Origin: Catenulispora acidiphila DSM 44928
GTDB lineage: Bacteria; Actinomycetota; Actinomycetes; Streptomycetales; Catenulisporaceae
Assembly (NCBI RefSeq): GCF_000024025.1
Contig: NC_013131.1
Location: 2,852,001 to 2,916,000, forward strand
Length of the DNA: 64,000 nt
Direction: 5' to 3'
Position numbers and translations under genes: made by a program. Positions 23,992-33,833 of the stretch are shown piece by piece (position 1 is the first letter of the stretch; each line of letters opens with the position of its first letter). The notes below the pieces were generated by a model. The model ran no database searches and was not told the DNA's origin. It was given only the letters and a program-made list of their open reading frames with translations.

Positions 23992-26826
23992 TCAGAGGCC
24001 GATGTCCCTCGCGGCATCGGCGACCTCGGGGTGTGGCGAGGCGCGCAGTGTGGCGATGATGTCGTGCCAGGACGCGTCGCTGGTCTCGTGGGTGATGACT
24101 GCGTTCGCGAGTTGTCCGGCGACGAGACCGCCTGCCAGGTCGCCGCGTTGAGCGAGGGTCTGCGCAGCGAGCAGGAGGTGGGGCGGCGGGCGGTCGCCGA
24201 GGTGGCGGGCGATGCGCTCTTGGAGGCGGCGCTCGGATGTGCCGGCCAGGTAGGGGCGGTCCGTCAGCAGGTTCGCGTAGGTGGTGAGCCGGGTGGCGAG
24301 GTCGTCGGCGGTCGGGTCCACGAGTGCCAGCGCCAGGTCGAGGGCGCGACGTGCGTGCCGGGGGTCGGAGGCGAGTGCGGCGAGGCACTGCTCGACCAGG
24401 TCCAGGGTCCACGGCTCAGGGGTCTGATAGCCGCCACGGAGGTTGGCGATGGTGTGCGTCAGTGGCGAGGCGTGCTTGGCCTGCGTTGGGTCGTCGGCGA
24501 GGCGGCGCAGCAGGTCCGGGGCGCGGTCGGTGGCCGATCCGGTCGCGATCAGGGCCCTGATGAGCTCCGACGCCAGGTCCGCTTCGTCGGGGTCCGGGCC
24601 GAAGAGGGTGTCGACCAGTTCGTCGACGCCACCCCGGTACCACGGTGCCCAGACCGCGAACGCCTTCAGCCCGCGGAACCGGACCCCACCGTCGTCCGAG
24701 GCACGCAGCAGGTTCCGCACAATCCTCGCGTAGGCGGCGCGCGCCTCGGGCGGATACTGCCGCGGATGAGGCTGGAAGAGCGTGCGGATCATCAGCTCGC
24801 TCATCTCAGGACCGACAGCGGCGGCGACGGCATCGAGCGCACGCGGATCCTCAGTCGCGCCACGCAGCACGACCGCTATCGCCACCCGCACGTCGCGATG
24901 CGTATCAGGCTGCTGCCAGGCGCGAAGGAGAACGTCCAAGTGACCCGGGACCCGGTTGCGCCGAAGCTGGTGCACAACCTGCTTGCGGAGCGTGACTTTG
25001 CTGTCCGAAGCGAAGAGTGCTGATACAAGTGCCGGCCCGAGTACAGAGGGACGTACCCGCGCGCAGCACGCCGCGAGAGCCGCGACGGCTTCGGGGGAGC
25101 GTGCCCCGTTGGCTTCGGCGAGGAGTCGGGACAAGGCGACCTCGGCCGATTCGGCGGAGGATCCAGAAGCCTCGACAACGGCTTCACCGCGCTGCACCGC
25201 AAGCACCGCCTCATCGCCGACAACCGCCGGCAGCTCCGCACAGTTCTCAGCCCGCCGACCCAACGCGCGCCGCAAATCCCTGACGACCGCCTCGTCGTCC
25301 AGCCACGGCCGCAGCACCGCGACCAGCTCGCGCTCCTGCCCCGGCAGCAGCGCCAGGTCCAGCCGCCAGTCGTCCGGCGGCGCGTCCGGACGATAGCCAC
25401 GCCGCCGTCGTCGCCGCACCACCGGCGGATTCAGCTCCTCGACGCTCGGCACGGCCAGCCCCGCCGCGCCGAACCGCGCGACGAGCCGCCGATACACGTC
25501 CAAAGCCCACACGACCAAGCCCGGCGACGTCTGATGCCGCAGCGTCCGGCGAGCCAGAATCCTGAGCGACCGCCGCGTCTGCTGTGAGGAGTCCCGCGCC
25601 TGGATCGCGACTGCCGTCAGCTGTTCCAGGACCGGGACCCACTCGTCCGAGAACACCGCCACCGGCAGCGTGACCAGCGATTCCAGGAAGAACCCCCGCA
25701 CCGGATCCGGCTCGTTCACCACGCGCGGGACCAGCGCCTCGACCTGCCGAAGCACCTCCGCCCCCGCGCCGGTGTCCGCCGCGTGCCGCAGCAGCAGCGC
25801 CCGCGCCGCCTTGCGCACCGCCGACGTCCCGGAGGCGGCGGCATCCGTCAGTACCGGGACCGCCTCGTCGCTCGGCAGATACGACGCCAGCAGCAGCTCA
25901 ACCGCTTCGGCGTGGGACCGTCTCCGGCTCGCGTGCCACTGCGGCCGGTACCACTCCAGCATCCGCCGTGCCTCGGCCGCGGCTCTGGCCGGCGGCAGCA
26001 CGCTGAGCAGCGGCTCGGCCCACATCGGCGGGAGCTCCGGAGCGGCTGCGACGAAGGCGTCGACCAAGCCCTCGCGCCGAGCCGGCGGCATCTCCTCCAG
26101 CACCGAGCACAACGCGTGCGCGTCGCCGTCCGCGTAAGCGATGATCTCTGCGTCGTCCAAGGCTGCCAGAGCCCTGCAGTACCGCTGCGCTGCTCGCCGC
26201 CGGCCATCGGCGGCCACCACAGGCCAGGAGCCGACCGGATCCGCCTTCGCCATCGCGGTCATGGCGCGGGACGGGAGGTAGAGCCCGTACCGGGCGTCAT
26301 GCGTGTTCAGCAGCGCGATCGTCCGCATCGGCAAGGACTCCGCGAGGATGGCCAGAACGTTGCCCCACCGCCGGAAGTACGGGTAGCCGGGGAGGCCGAG
26401 CGCCGGATCGCCACTCTCGATGTAGGCCATCACGACGTCCGGATGCCTGCGGGTCAGCGCGGTCCACGAGCCCACCGCGTGCGCCAGCTCTGGCAACCGC
26501 TCCGCCGCCACATCAGCCGAACACGCCGGCAGCACAGCCGCGGCCTCGCCATCGCCCCACTGCTGACGCACCGCCGGCAGCAGCCGGTCGGCGAGCGCAG
26601 TCCGGCGCGCGTGAAACAGGGTCCGATAGAACGCCCGACGCAGTTCCAGCGACGCGTCCGCCAGGACGGCCGCCGCGGCGTCGTCCGCCACCGGCAGGGT
26701 CCTGACCGCCCGTAGCGCGGCCCGCCGGAGGGCGAGGTCGTCGCCCCGCAGTGCTTCCTCGATCACCGGGAAGTCCCGATCGATCATCGCTTGGTGCAAC
26801 GCCGCCCGGCGTTCCGCGTCGATCAT
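23992..26826 (-). CDS. large HEAT/ARM-like alpha-solenoid protein
   Basis: A 944-residue soluble protein, almost wholly paired amphipathic helices rich in Ala, Leu and Arg (for example LALRRAALRAVRTLPVADD, and DVRVAIAVVLRGATEDPRAL further on). These read as degenerate HEAT repeats. No catalytic motif, membrane helix or signal was seen. I start at ATG 26826 (MIDAERRAAL); the open frame extends upstream only to a TTG. Conserved proteins of this type occur in actinomycetes without known function; a scaffold role is inference. Confidence 0.65.
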   Translation of the reverse strand: MIDAERRAALHQAMIDRDFPVIEEALRGDDLALRRAALRAVRTLPVADDAAAAVLADASLELRRAFYRTLFHARRTALADRLLPAVRQQWGDGEAAAVLPACSADVAAERLPELAHAVGSWTALTRRHPDVVMAYIESGDPALGLPGYPYFRRWGNVLAILAESLPMRTIALLNTHDARYGLYLPSRAMTAMAKADPVGSWPVVAADGRRRAAQRYCRALAALDDAEIIAYADGDAHALCSVLEEMPPARREGLVDAFVAAAPELPPMWAEPLLSVLPPARAAAEARRMLEWYRPQWHASRRRSHAEAVELLLASYLPSDEAVPVLTDAAASGTSAVRKAARALLLRHAADTGAGAEVLRQVEALVPRVVNEPDPVRGFFLESLVTLPVAVFSDEWVPVLEQLTAVAIQARDSSQQTRRSLRILARRTLRHQTSPGLVVWALDVYRRLVARFGAAGLAVPSVEELNPPVVRRRRRRGYRPDAPPDDWRLDLALLPGQERELVAVLRPWLDDEAVVRDLRRALGRRAENCAELPAVVGDEAVLAVQRGEAVVEASGSSAESAEVALSRLLAEANGARSPEAVAALAACCARVRPSVLGPALVSALFASDSKVTLRKQVVHQLRRNRVPGHLDVLLRAWQQPDTHRDVRVAIAVVLRGATEDPRALDAVAAAVGPEMSELMIRTLFQPHPRQYPPEARAAYARIVRNLLRASDDGGVRFRGLKAFAVWAPWYRGGVDELVDTLFGPDPDEADLASELIRALIATGSATDRAPDLLRRLADDPTQAKHASPLTHTIANLRGGYQTPEPWTLDLVEQCLAALASDPRHARRALDLALALVDPTADDLATRLTTYANLLTDRPYLAGTSERRLQERIARHLGDRPPPHLLLAAQTLAQRGDLAGGLVAGQLANAVITHETSDASWHDIIATLRASPHPEVADAARDIGL

Positions 26827-27051
26827 GCGCCGACGGTGCCCTCGACCCTTCGCGTGTTCATGGCCGTGATGCTCGCAGTACTCGAGGTCGCGCCGCAACG
26901 GAATTGCCTAGTGGTGATAGCTGATGATCGACAACCCTGACCCATTCGGCCGCCAGTTTGGTTCAGTCCGCAGGGCAGGGGCATAGGGGAGTCGCTCAAG
27001 CACCCGCACTGGCAAGCCACGACAGTTCTCAACAGTTATGGAGGAGCGGCC

Positions 27052-27324
27052 ATGTTCCAGCTCTTGTGGATCCTCATCGTGGGCCTCATCCTCGGCGCCC
27101 TGGCCCGCCTCATCCTGTCCGGCAAGCAGAACATCCCGATCTGGCTGACCATGATCGCCGGCGTCGGTGGCGCCTGGCTCGGCAACGCGGTCTCCGGCTG
27201 GATCCACGTCCGGCACACCGGAGGCGTGGACTGGATCCGCCACGCACTTCAGCTGGGCTTCGCGGTCGCTCTGGTCGCCCTGGCCAGTGCGATGTGGGCA
27301 GGACGCAGCTCGGCGCGGCACTAA
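27052..27324 (+). CDS. GlsB/YeaQ/YmgE-type stress membrane protein
   Basis: A 90-residue protein with three hydrophobic helices. Helix 1 (LLWILIVGLILGALARLIL) and the glycine-rich helix 2 (MIAGVGGAWLGNAVSG) match the transglycosylase-associated (GlsB/YeaQ) family, implicated in envelope stress. ATG 27052 is preceded by GGAGGAG at six bases. The preceding 225 bases hold its promoter but no clear box. Next gene is trehalose-phosphate synthase, fitting a stress context. Confidence 0.88.
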   Translation: MFQLLWILIVGLILGALARLILSGKQNIPIWLTMIAGVGGAWLGNAVSGWIHVRHTGGVDWIRHALQLGFAVALVALASAMWAGRSSARH

Positions 27325-27495
27325 GAGGACGCCGCCGACACCAACCGCCGTCAGCGCACCGAACGGCCGAACCCATAACGGCCACACCTGGTGCTCACCA
27401 ATACTGGGGATGCACGGTGCGCTGCGGCTTTAGAAGATCGTTTCGGTTCACGGCAGCCGCCGGGGACAGCTACCAAGGGGAGAGGTGTTTGGCCT

Positions 27496-28992
27496 GTGGG
27501 AGGCACGACGAGGCGCGGCGCGGATTTCCTGGTAGTCGCCAACCGGCTGCCGGTCGATCTGGAGCGCCTCGACGACGGCACCGAGCGGTGGCGGCCGAGT
27601 CCCGGCGGACTGGTCAGCGCCCTCGAGCCCTTCCTCCGCAGCCGCCGCGCCGCCTGGGTCGGCTGGTCCGGACGCGCCGACAGGGACCTGGAACCGTTCG
27701 ACGACGACGGCCTGCAGATGCATCCGGTCCGGCTGTCCTCCGCCGAGGTGAGGGACTACTACGAGGGCTTCTCCAACGGCACGCTGTGGCCGCTGTATCA
27801 CGACGTCGTTGTCCCGCCGGTCTTCGAACGCTCCTGGTGGGACAGCTACGTCGAGGTCAACCAGCGGTTCGCTGACGCCGCCGCGAAGGTGGCAGGCGAG
27901 GGCGCGACCGTGTGGGTGCAGGACTACCAGCTTCAGTTGGTCCCGGCGATGCTCCGCGAGCAGCGTCCCGACCTGCACATCGGCTTCTTCCTGCACATCC
28001 CGTTTCCGCCGGTGGAGCTGTTTATGCAGCTGCCGTGGCGGAAGGAGGTCGTGCGCGGATTGCTCGGCGCTGACGTGGTCGGGTTCCAGATGCCCGGAGG
28101 AGCGCAGAACTTCCTATGGCTGACCCGCCAGCTGCTCGGGTTGGAGCCGACGAGAGCGGCGGTGCGGGTCCGCAGCCGTCCCGGGTCAGTGCCGTTCGAC
28201 GGCCGCCAGGTCCGGGTCGGAGCCTTCCCGATCTCCATCGACGCCGCCTCGTTCGACAAGCTGGCCCGGCAGCCCGAAACCGTCGAACGTGCCAAGGAGA
28301 TGCGCTCGGCGATGGGCGATCCCCAGCACCTCCTGCTGGGTGTGGACCGGCTGGACTACACCAAGGGCATTGACGTACGGCTGCGCGCCCTGCGCGAGCT
28401 GCTGGTCTCGGGGCGGGTGGACCGGGAGTCGGTGGCGATGGTCCAACTGGCTACCCCGAGCCGCGAGCGGGTCGATCAGTACAAAGCGATGCGGCGCAGC
28501 ATCGAGGAGCAGGTCGGACGGCTCAACGGCGAGTTCGGCCGGGTCGGGCGCCCGATCGTGCACTACCTGCACCAGCCGATGGACCGCGACGAGCTGGTCG
28601 CCCTGTACAGCGCGGCCGACGTCATGGTGGTCACGCCGCTGCGCGACGGCATGAACCTGGTGTGCAAGGAGTATGTCGCAACCCGGCGCGGGCTCGACGG
28701 CGTGCTGGTGCTGTCCGAGTTCGCCGGGGCGGCCTCCGAGCTGACCGGTGCGCTGCTGGTCAACCCGCACGACCTGGACGGCGTGGCCGAGGCGCTGGAG
28801 CGCGCGCTGACCATGGACCCGATGGAGAAGCGGGGACGGATGCGGACCCTGCACCGGCAGGTCATGACCCACGACGTGGGCCGCTGGGCGAAGTCCTTCC
28901 TGGACTTCCTCGACCCCGCCACAGCCGCGGCCGCCGCCGCGGAAATGGCGAACGGCGCGGAGGCCGAGCAGCACCGGACCTCTGAGCACTGA
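27496..28992 (+). CDS. otsA: trehalose-6-phosphate synthase (GT20)
   Basis: A 498-residue GT-B glycosyltransferase joining UDP- (or GDP-) glucose to glucose-6-phosphate. Family motifs are visible in order: [54 protein letters not shown] and the nucleotide-sugar site [16 protein letters not shown]. The C-terminus ends in Ala/Glu-rich residues with no phosphatase domain. I start at GTG 27496, after AGGGGAGAGG (27476-27485); the longer frame would add 35 residues unlike the family. It lies upstream of galU, which makes the UDP-glucose donor, though that gene is on the other strand. Confidence 0.93.
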   Translation: MGGTTRRGADFLVVANRLPVDLERLDDGTERWRPSPGGLVSALEPFLRSRRAAWVGWSGRADRDLEPFDDDGLQMHPVRLSSAEVRDYYEGFSNGTLWPLYHDVVVPPVFERSWWDSYVEVNQRFADAAAKVAGEGATVWVQDYQLQLVPAMLREQRPDLHIGFFLHIPFPPVELFMQLPWRKEVVRGLLGADVVGFQMPGGAQNFLWLTRQLLGLEPTRAAVRVRSRPGSVPFDGRQVRVGAFPISIDAASFDKLARQPETVERAKEMRSAMGDPQHLLLGVDRLDYTKGIDVRLRALRELLVSGRVDRESVAMVQLATPSRERVDQYKAMRRSIEEQVGRLNGEFGRVGRPIVHYLHQPMDRDELVALYSAADVMVVTPLRDGMNLVCKEYVATRRGLDGVLVLSEFAGAASELTGALLVNPHDLDGVAEALERALTMDPMEKRGRMRTLHRQVMTHDVGRWAKSFLDFLDPATAAAAAAEMANGAEAEQHRTSEH

Positions 28993-29292
28993 CCCGCCGA
29001 TCACCGACCCGCAGACCACCGACCGCTGACTCGCCGATCAGCCATCCAGCTATCAGCTGCCTGAGGCTCCGCTACTGTTGCCGTTTCCGCTGACCCGCTG
29101 ACCCGCTGACCCGCTGACCGCTGACCAGCTATCAGCTGCCTGAGACTCAGCTACTGTTGCCGTTTCCGCTGACCCGCCGACCGCCGACCGCCGACCGCCG
29201 ACCGCCGACCGCCGACCGCTGACCAGCTATCAGCTGCTTGACGCTCCGCCACTGTTGCCGTTTCCGCTGACCCGCCGATCAGCTATCAGCCA
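28993..29292. repeat. tandem degenerate copies of the galU 3' end with 7-8 base microsatellites
   Basis: 300 bases without a gene between otsA and galU. About 48 bases starting cagctatcagctgcctgag occur three times, from 29047, 29126 and 29224. A fourth, diverged copy at about 29280-29333 is the actual 3' end and stop codon of galU. Between copies are runs of ccgctgac (8 bases, about 4.5 units, 29086-29124) and ccgccga (7 bases, about 6 units, 29174-29217). Read on the minus strand, each copy could encode a tail like SGNGNSSGASGS followed by stop, matching the SGNGGGGGASGS end of GalU. Confidence 0.8.
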
Positions 29293-30234
29293 TCAGCTGC
29301 CCGAGGCGCCGCCACCGCCACCGTTTCCGCTGTCGAGACCGGCGTCGATGCCGGCGGCGAGCGATCGCAGCACCGGTCCGTACTCGGGATCGGCCAAGGC
29401 GTGCGCGAACTGCGCGACCAGGTAGTCCGCCGGGTTGCCGGTGTCATACCAGTGCCCTGCGATGACCTGCCCGTACACCGCGCGGGTCTCGGCGTAGGCG
29501 TTGATCGCGTCGGTGAGGTACACCTCGCCGGTGCGCTGCCGCGACCAGCGCACGGTCGCCTCGTGCAGCTCCTCCACGATCCCGGGGGTGACGACGTAGC
29601 CGCCGATCGCGGCGAAGTCGCTCGGCGCGTCCGCGGGCTTGGGCTTCTCCAACAGGCCCGAGATCCGCAGCAAGCCCTCGCCGAGGTCCTCGTGGACGAT
29701 CGGGACGCCGTAGCGCTGCGACTGCGAGCGGTCCATCGGCATCAGCGCCAGCATCGGACAGCCGGTCGCCTCATAGGCGGCGATGAGCTGCTGCGCGCGC
29801 GGGACCTCGGCCACGAACACGTCGTCGGGCCACAGCACGAGCATCGGCTCGGTGCTGCCCAGACCGCGCGCGGCGTTCAGCACCGGGGTGCCGTTGCCGT
29901 ACGGGCCGTGCTGGTCCTGGTAGGTGATGTGGCCGGCGCGCGCCAGCTCGGCGACGTCCTCGACGGCTTGGGCGTAGTCGTCCTTGCCCGCGGCGCGCAG
30001 CTGCTCCACGAGCGCCGGGTTCGGACGGAAGTGGTCCTGGATCAGCGACTTGCCGCCGGAGACGACGATGGTGATGTCGGTGATGCCGGAGGCCACCAGC
30101 TCGCGCACCGTGTGCTCGATCACCGGCCGGTCGCCGACCGGCAGCATCTCCTTGGGGATCGCCTTGGTCAAAGGGAGCATGCGCGAACCGATCCCGGCCG
30201 CCGGGATCACCGCCCTGCGGATCGTCTCAGCCAC
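29293..30234 (-). CDS. galU: UTP--glucose-1-phosphate uridylyltransferase
   Basis: A 313-residue nucleotidyltransferase making UDP-glucose. Hallmarks are the N-terminal VIPAAGIGSRMLPLTKAIPK loop, EMLPVGDRPVIEHTV, YGNGTPVL, LPDD-type metal site (VLWPDDVF), LLEKPKP and HWYDTGNPADYL. The C-terminus is a low-complexity SGNGGGGGASGS tail whose DNA is repeated downstream. GTG 30234 is the likely start; the longer frame is Arg-rich and enters the divergent hemerythrin promoter. Supplies the donor for trehalose, glycan and wall synthesis. Confidence 0.93.
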   Translation of the reverse strand: MAETIRRAVIPAAGIGSRMLPLTKAIPKEMLPVGDRPVIEHTVRELVASGITDITIVVSGGKSLIQDHFRPNPALVEQLRAAGKDDYAQAVEDVAELARAGHITYQDQHGPYGNGTPVLNAARGLGSTEPMLVLWPDDVFVAEVPRAQQLIAAYEATGCPMLALMPMDRSQSQRYGVPIVHEDLGEGLLRISGLLEKPKPADAPSDFAAIGGYVVTPGIVEELHEATVRWSRQRTGEVYLTDAINAYAETRAVYGQVIAGHWYDTGNPADYLVAQFAHALADPEYGPVLRSLAAGIDAGLDSGNGGGGGASGS

Positions 30235-30319
30235 ACACCGGACGCTACCAACCCCCCGCCTGGCCGCGTGCCGCGACACGCGGCGGTTTGGCGGCGCGTG
30301 GCGCGGACACCAGGTGATC

Positions 30320-30892
30320 ATGACTGACACAGACCGGCGGGATGTGGTCGAGGTACTCACTCACGACCACCGCGAAGTCCAGGAGATGTTCGGCAAGTTC
30401 GAGACCGCCGGCATCGGCGACGCCCGGAACGTCAAAGCCCTGGTGGACGAGGTCGTCATCGAGCTCTCTCGGCACTCGGTGGCAGAGGAGGAGCACCTCT
30501 ACCCGGCCGTGCGCCGGTGCGTGCCGAACGGCAACGCGATGGCCGACCGGGAGATCCGCGAGCACGCGGACGCGGAGGTGCTCATGCGGGACCTGAGCCG
30601 CATGGAGCCGAACGACGAGGAGTTCGGCCCGAAACTCGCCAGGCTCATGGCGACGGTCCGCGAGCACATCGCGGAGGAGGAGGAGCAGCTGTTCCCGGCG
30701 CTCGTCGCCCACAGCACTCAGAGCGAGCTCGATGAGCTGGGGAGGAAGGTGATCGCGGCCAAGAAGGCCGCACCGACCCGCCCGCATCCGTCGGTGCCGC
30801 ACAGCCCTCCCATGGACAAGGTGCTGGCGCCGGCGCTCGGCCTGGTCGACAAGGTGCGGGACGCGCTGACGCACCGCGGCACGAAGGACTGA
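30320..30892 (+). CDS. hemerythrin-domain protein
   Basis: A 190-residue cytoplasmic protein. The four-helix hemerythrin bundle occupies residues 1-145, with iron-ligand His/Glu in THDHREV, VAEEEHLYP, EHADAE and HIAEEEEQLFP. A Pro-rich hinge and a short amphipathic C-terminal segment follow. This single-domain type (HHE cation-binding) is linked in actinomycetes to oxygen, nitric oxide or peroxide responses; the exact role is not visible. ATG 30320 is chosen; GTG 30314 is in frame just upstream. Divergent from galU. Confidence 0.88.
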   Translation: MTDTDRRDVVEVLTHDHREVQEMFGKFETAGIGDARNVKALVDEVVIELSRHSVAEEEHLYPAVRRCVPNGNAMADREIREHADAEVLMRDLSRMEPNDEEFGPKLARLMATVREHIAEEEEQLFPALVAHSTQSELDELGRKVIAAKKAAPTRPHPSVPHSPPMDKVLAPALGLVDKVRDALTHRGTKD

Positions 30893-31012
30893 TTGCCCGG
30901 CCGTCCGGATTCCGCCCGATGGTCAATCGGGTGATCTTTCTGATTCGGATTCCCGGACCCGGGCATCTTCGGGTCATTGCCGTCACCACCTGGGTCGATC
31001 GGAGGTCAGTGG

Positions 31013-32500
31013 ATGAGCGTCGTCACGGACGAGCCCAAGGGAGCCGTCCACCGCAGCCTGGTGCCCGCGCGCATGGACCGGCTGCCGTGGGCGAGGTTCC
31101 ACTGGCTGGTGGTCGTCGGGCTCGGGGTGTCGTGGATCCTGGACGGTCTGGAGATCCAGATCGTCTCGCAGGCCGGCTACCAGGACTCCCTCGGATTGAC
31201 CACCGCCCAAGTCGGCGCGGTCGGGTCGGTGTACCTAGCCGGCGAGGTGGCCGGGGCGCTGGTCTTCGGCCGCATCACCGACCGGCTCGGCCGGCGCAAG
31301 CTCTTCATGGTCACGCTCGGCATCTACCTGGTCGCCAGCGGTCTGGCGGGCTTCTCCTGGGATCTGTGGTCGCTGCTGGTCCTGCGGTTCATCGCCGGGA
31401 CCGGAATCGGCGGGGAGTACACCGCGATCAACTCCGCGATCGACGAGCTGATCCCGTCGCACTACCGGGGACGCGTCGACATCGCCGTCAACGGCACGTA
31501 TTGGGGAGGCGCGGCGATCGGTGCCGCGGCGAACCTGTATCTGCTCTCTGACCAGGTCCCGCAGAACATCGGGTGGCGGATCGGGTTCCTGATCGGTCCC
31601 ACGATCGGCGTCGCGATCATCGTTCTGCGGCGTCATATCCCCGAAAGTCCGCGCTGGCTGATGACCCACGGCCGTCAAGCCGAGGCTGAGCAGGTCGTCG
31701 ACGACATCGAGGACCGGGTGCGAGCCGACGGCGCGGAGCTGGAGGACGTGCCGGACAGCAAGGCGATCGAGATCGTCCCCGAGAAGAGCATCACCTACCG
31801 GCAGATGGCACGGGTGTTCTTCGGGCAGTATCCGCGGCGGTCGATCCTGGGCTTCTCGATGATGGTGACCCAGGCCTTCCTCTACAACGCGATCTTCTTC
31901 ACCTACGCCTTGGTGCTCGAGCACTTCTATGGCGTCTCCAAGGCGCACACGAGCTACTACTTCTTCCCGTTCGCGCTGGGCAACCTGGCCGGGCCGCTGC
32001 TGATGGGGCATCTGTTCGACACCATCGGACGGCGCAAGATGATCCTGCTGACGTACGGCCTTTCCGGGCTCCTGCTGCTGGTGTCTGCCTTCTTCTTCCA
32101 CGCCGGCGTGCTGAACGCCACCACGCAGACGGCGTTTTGGTGCGTGACCTTCTTCTTCGCCTCAGCTGGCGCGTCCTCGGCCTACCTGACGGTGAGCGAG
32201 ATCTTCCCGCTGGAGCTGCGGGCGCAGGCGATCTCCTTCTTCTTCGCGATCTCCCAAGGCGCGGGCGGCGTTGTCGCGCCGTTCCTGTTCGGTCACCTGA
32301 TCGGCGGTCAGAACAACCCGCATCCGGACCGGACGCCGTTGTTCTGGGGCTACGTCATCGGCGCGATCGTGATGATGATCGGCGGGGCGGTCGGCTGGTT
32401 CCTTGGAGTGAATGCCGAGCGCCAGTCGCTGGAGGACGTCGCCCGGCCGATCTCGGCTCGCGACAATGGCGGCGGCGCCGTGTCCGCGGCTACCACCTAG
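31013..32500 (+). CDS. MFS sugar/metabolite:proton symporter
   Basis: A 495-residue transporter with twelve hydrophobic helices. Motif A is well preserved (GRITDRLGRRKLF) and repeated in the second half (GHLFDTIGRRKMI). The RFIAGTGIGGEYTAINSAI and PESPRWL motifs place it with the SP/MHS-type symporters. The substrate, an organic acid or sugar, is unknown. ATG 31013 has GGAGG seven bases upstream. The gene downstream (FUSC-type) starts 34 bases later and is probably co-transcribed. Confidence 0.88.
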   Translation: MSVVTDEPKGAVHRSLVPARMDRLPWARFHWLVVVGLGVSWILDGLEIQIVSQAGYQDSLGLTTAQVGAVGSVYLAGEVAGALVFGRITDRLGRRKLFMVTLGIYLVASGLAGFSWDLWSLLVLRFIAGTGIGGEYTAINSAIDELIPSHYRGRVDIAVNGTYWGGAAIGAAANLYLLSDQVPQNIGWRIGFLIGPTIGVAIIVLRRHIPESPRWLMTHGRQAEAEQVVDDIEDRVRADGAELEDVPDSKAIEIVPEKSITYRQMARVFFGQYPRRSILGFSMMVTQAFLYNAIFFTYALVLEHFYGVSKAHTSYYFFPFALGNLAGPLLMGHLFDTIGRRKMILLTYGLSGLLLLVSAFFFHAGVLNATTQTAFWCVTFFFASAGASSAYLTVSEIFPLELRAQAISFFFAISQGAGGVVAPFLFGHLIGGQNNPHPDRTPLFWGYVIGAIVMMIGGAVGWFLGVNAERQSLEDVARPISARDNGGGAVSAATT

Positions 32501-32534
32501 GGCGCTGGACCGGCGGAGCGGAGGACTGGAGCGG

Positions 32535-33833
32535 ATGCCGCGGGTTCCGGATCTTCGCTCGGCCAGCTCGGCCAGCTCGGCCAGCTCGGCCAGCTCGGCC
32601 AGCTCGGCCAGCTCGGCTGCCTCGGCGTGGGCGGCGAGGCTGCCGCGGTACCGCAACGACCCGGTGGTCATGTGGACGATCCGCGCGACCACCGCGGCGG
32701 TCCTGGCCTTCGCCGTCGCGACCTGGCTCAGCTCCGAGCCGGCGCCGCTGACCGCACCGCTCACCGCGCTGCTGGTCGTCCAGGTGACGCTGTACGCGAC
32801 GCTGACCACCGGCATCCGGCGGGTGGTCTCGGTGGTGGCCGGCGTGCTGATCGCGGTCGGCTTCAGCGCCGTGGTCGGCCTGTCCTGGTGGAGCCTGGGC
32901 CTGATCATCCTGGCCGCACTCACCATCGGCCAGTTCATCCACGTCGGCGAGTTCGTCAACGAGGTCGCGATCAGCGCGATGCTGGTCCTAGGCGTGACCC
33001 AGCTGGCCTCCCAGGCATGGGAGCGCGTCCTGGAGACCCTGATCGGCGCCGGCGTCGGCCTCCTGTTCAACATCGTCCTCGCCCCACCGGTCTGGGTCGA
33101 CCCCGCCGCCGAATCGATCGTCGGCCTCGCCCGCCGCACCCGCAACCTCCTCCTGAGCATCGGCGAGGAACTCGACACCCCCCTCCCGGTCCACCAAGCC
33201 GCCAACCGCCTCCACGAAGCCCGCCGCCTCGACCAAGCCGTCGCCGACGTAGACGCCGCCCTCCGCCAAGCCGAAGAAAGCCTCCGCCTCAACCCCCGAA
33301 TCAGCGAGGGCTTACTAGCCCGCCTAGTCCTCCGGACCGGCCTCGACACACTCGAAATCTGCGTCGTCGTAGTCCGCGTCCTAGCCCGCTCCCTCACCGA
33401 CCTCGCCAAACAACGCGAAGAAGCCGAACCCCTCTTCCCCGCCGAAACAGCCCAAGCACTCCAAGAACTCCTCGCCGACATCGGCGCCGCACTAGTCAGC
33501 TACGCAGTCCTGGTCACAACGCCACTCAGCGACAGCGCCGAGCAAGCGGAGAACCGCCTAGCATCCGAACTCTCAGCCGCATGGGACCTCCGACAACCAG
33601 TCGCAGAGATGCTCCTCCACAGCGTGCAACAACACCCCCACGCCTGGCAGCTCCACGGCTCCCTCCTAGCCGAGATCGACCGCATGCTCGACGAAATGGA
33701 CCTAGAACACCGCTCCCAGCGCCTGATGCAAGAACTGGACCGCGCCGCAGCCGCCCGCCACGAAAGATCAGCCCGCTTCGCCACCCTCAAGCGCCTCGCG
33801 CGCATGGAGTGGCTGCCTGGCCGCGCGGGCTGA
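32535..33833 (+). CDS. FUSC/aromatic-acid-exporter-like membrane protein
   Basis: A 432-residue protein. After an N-terminal Ser/Ala repeat (about residues 9-31) there are about six membrane helices (residues 45-190) with ATTAAVLAFAVATWL and WERVLETLIGAGVGLLFN. A long cytoplasmic alpha-helical half follows, with heptad-like LHEARRLDQAVADVDAAL. The layout matches the ArAE/FUSC family (aromatic-acid or fusaric-acid efflux), of which each chain normally has one or two such modules. ATG 32535 has GGAG near; the start lies just before the repeat. Codon use in the last third becomes A-richer at third positions (cta, gaa), unlike its neighbours. Confidence 0.8.
   Translation: MPRVPDLRSASSASSASSASSASSASSAASAWAARLPRYRNDPVVMWTIRATTAAVLAFAVATWLSSEPAPLTAPLTALLVVQVTLYATLTTGIRRVVSVVAGVLIAVGFSAVVGLSWWSLGLIILAALTIGQFIHVGEFVNEVAISAMLVLGVTQLASQAWERVLETLIGAGVGLLFNIVLAPPVWVDPAAESIVGLARRTRNLLLSIGEELDTPLPVHQAANRLHEARRLDQAVADVDAALRQAEESLRLNPRISEGLLARLVLRTGLDTLEICVVVVRVLARSLTDLAKQREEAEPLFPAETAQALQELLADIGAALVSYAVLVTTPLSDSAEQAENRLASELSAAWDLRQPVAEMLLHSVQQHPHAWQLHGSLLAEIDRMLDEMDLEHRSQRLMQELDRAAAARHERSARFATLKRLARMEWLPGRAG
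32557..32618 (+). repeat. 9-base in-frame microsatellite in the FUSC-type gene
   Basis: About six to seven near-perfect copies of agctcggcc encode a Ser-Ser-Ala array right after the start of the membrane protein. The unit length keeps the frame, so copy-number change would only lengthen or shorten the N-terminal tail. Confidence 0.85.

Noticed and set aside
28993-29292. Tandem repeats considered as a CRISPR array
   Set aside because: Repeat lengths vary, the spacers are themselves microsatellites, the units derive from the galU 3' end, and there are no cas genes.
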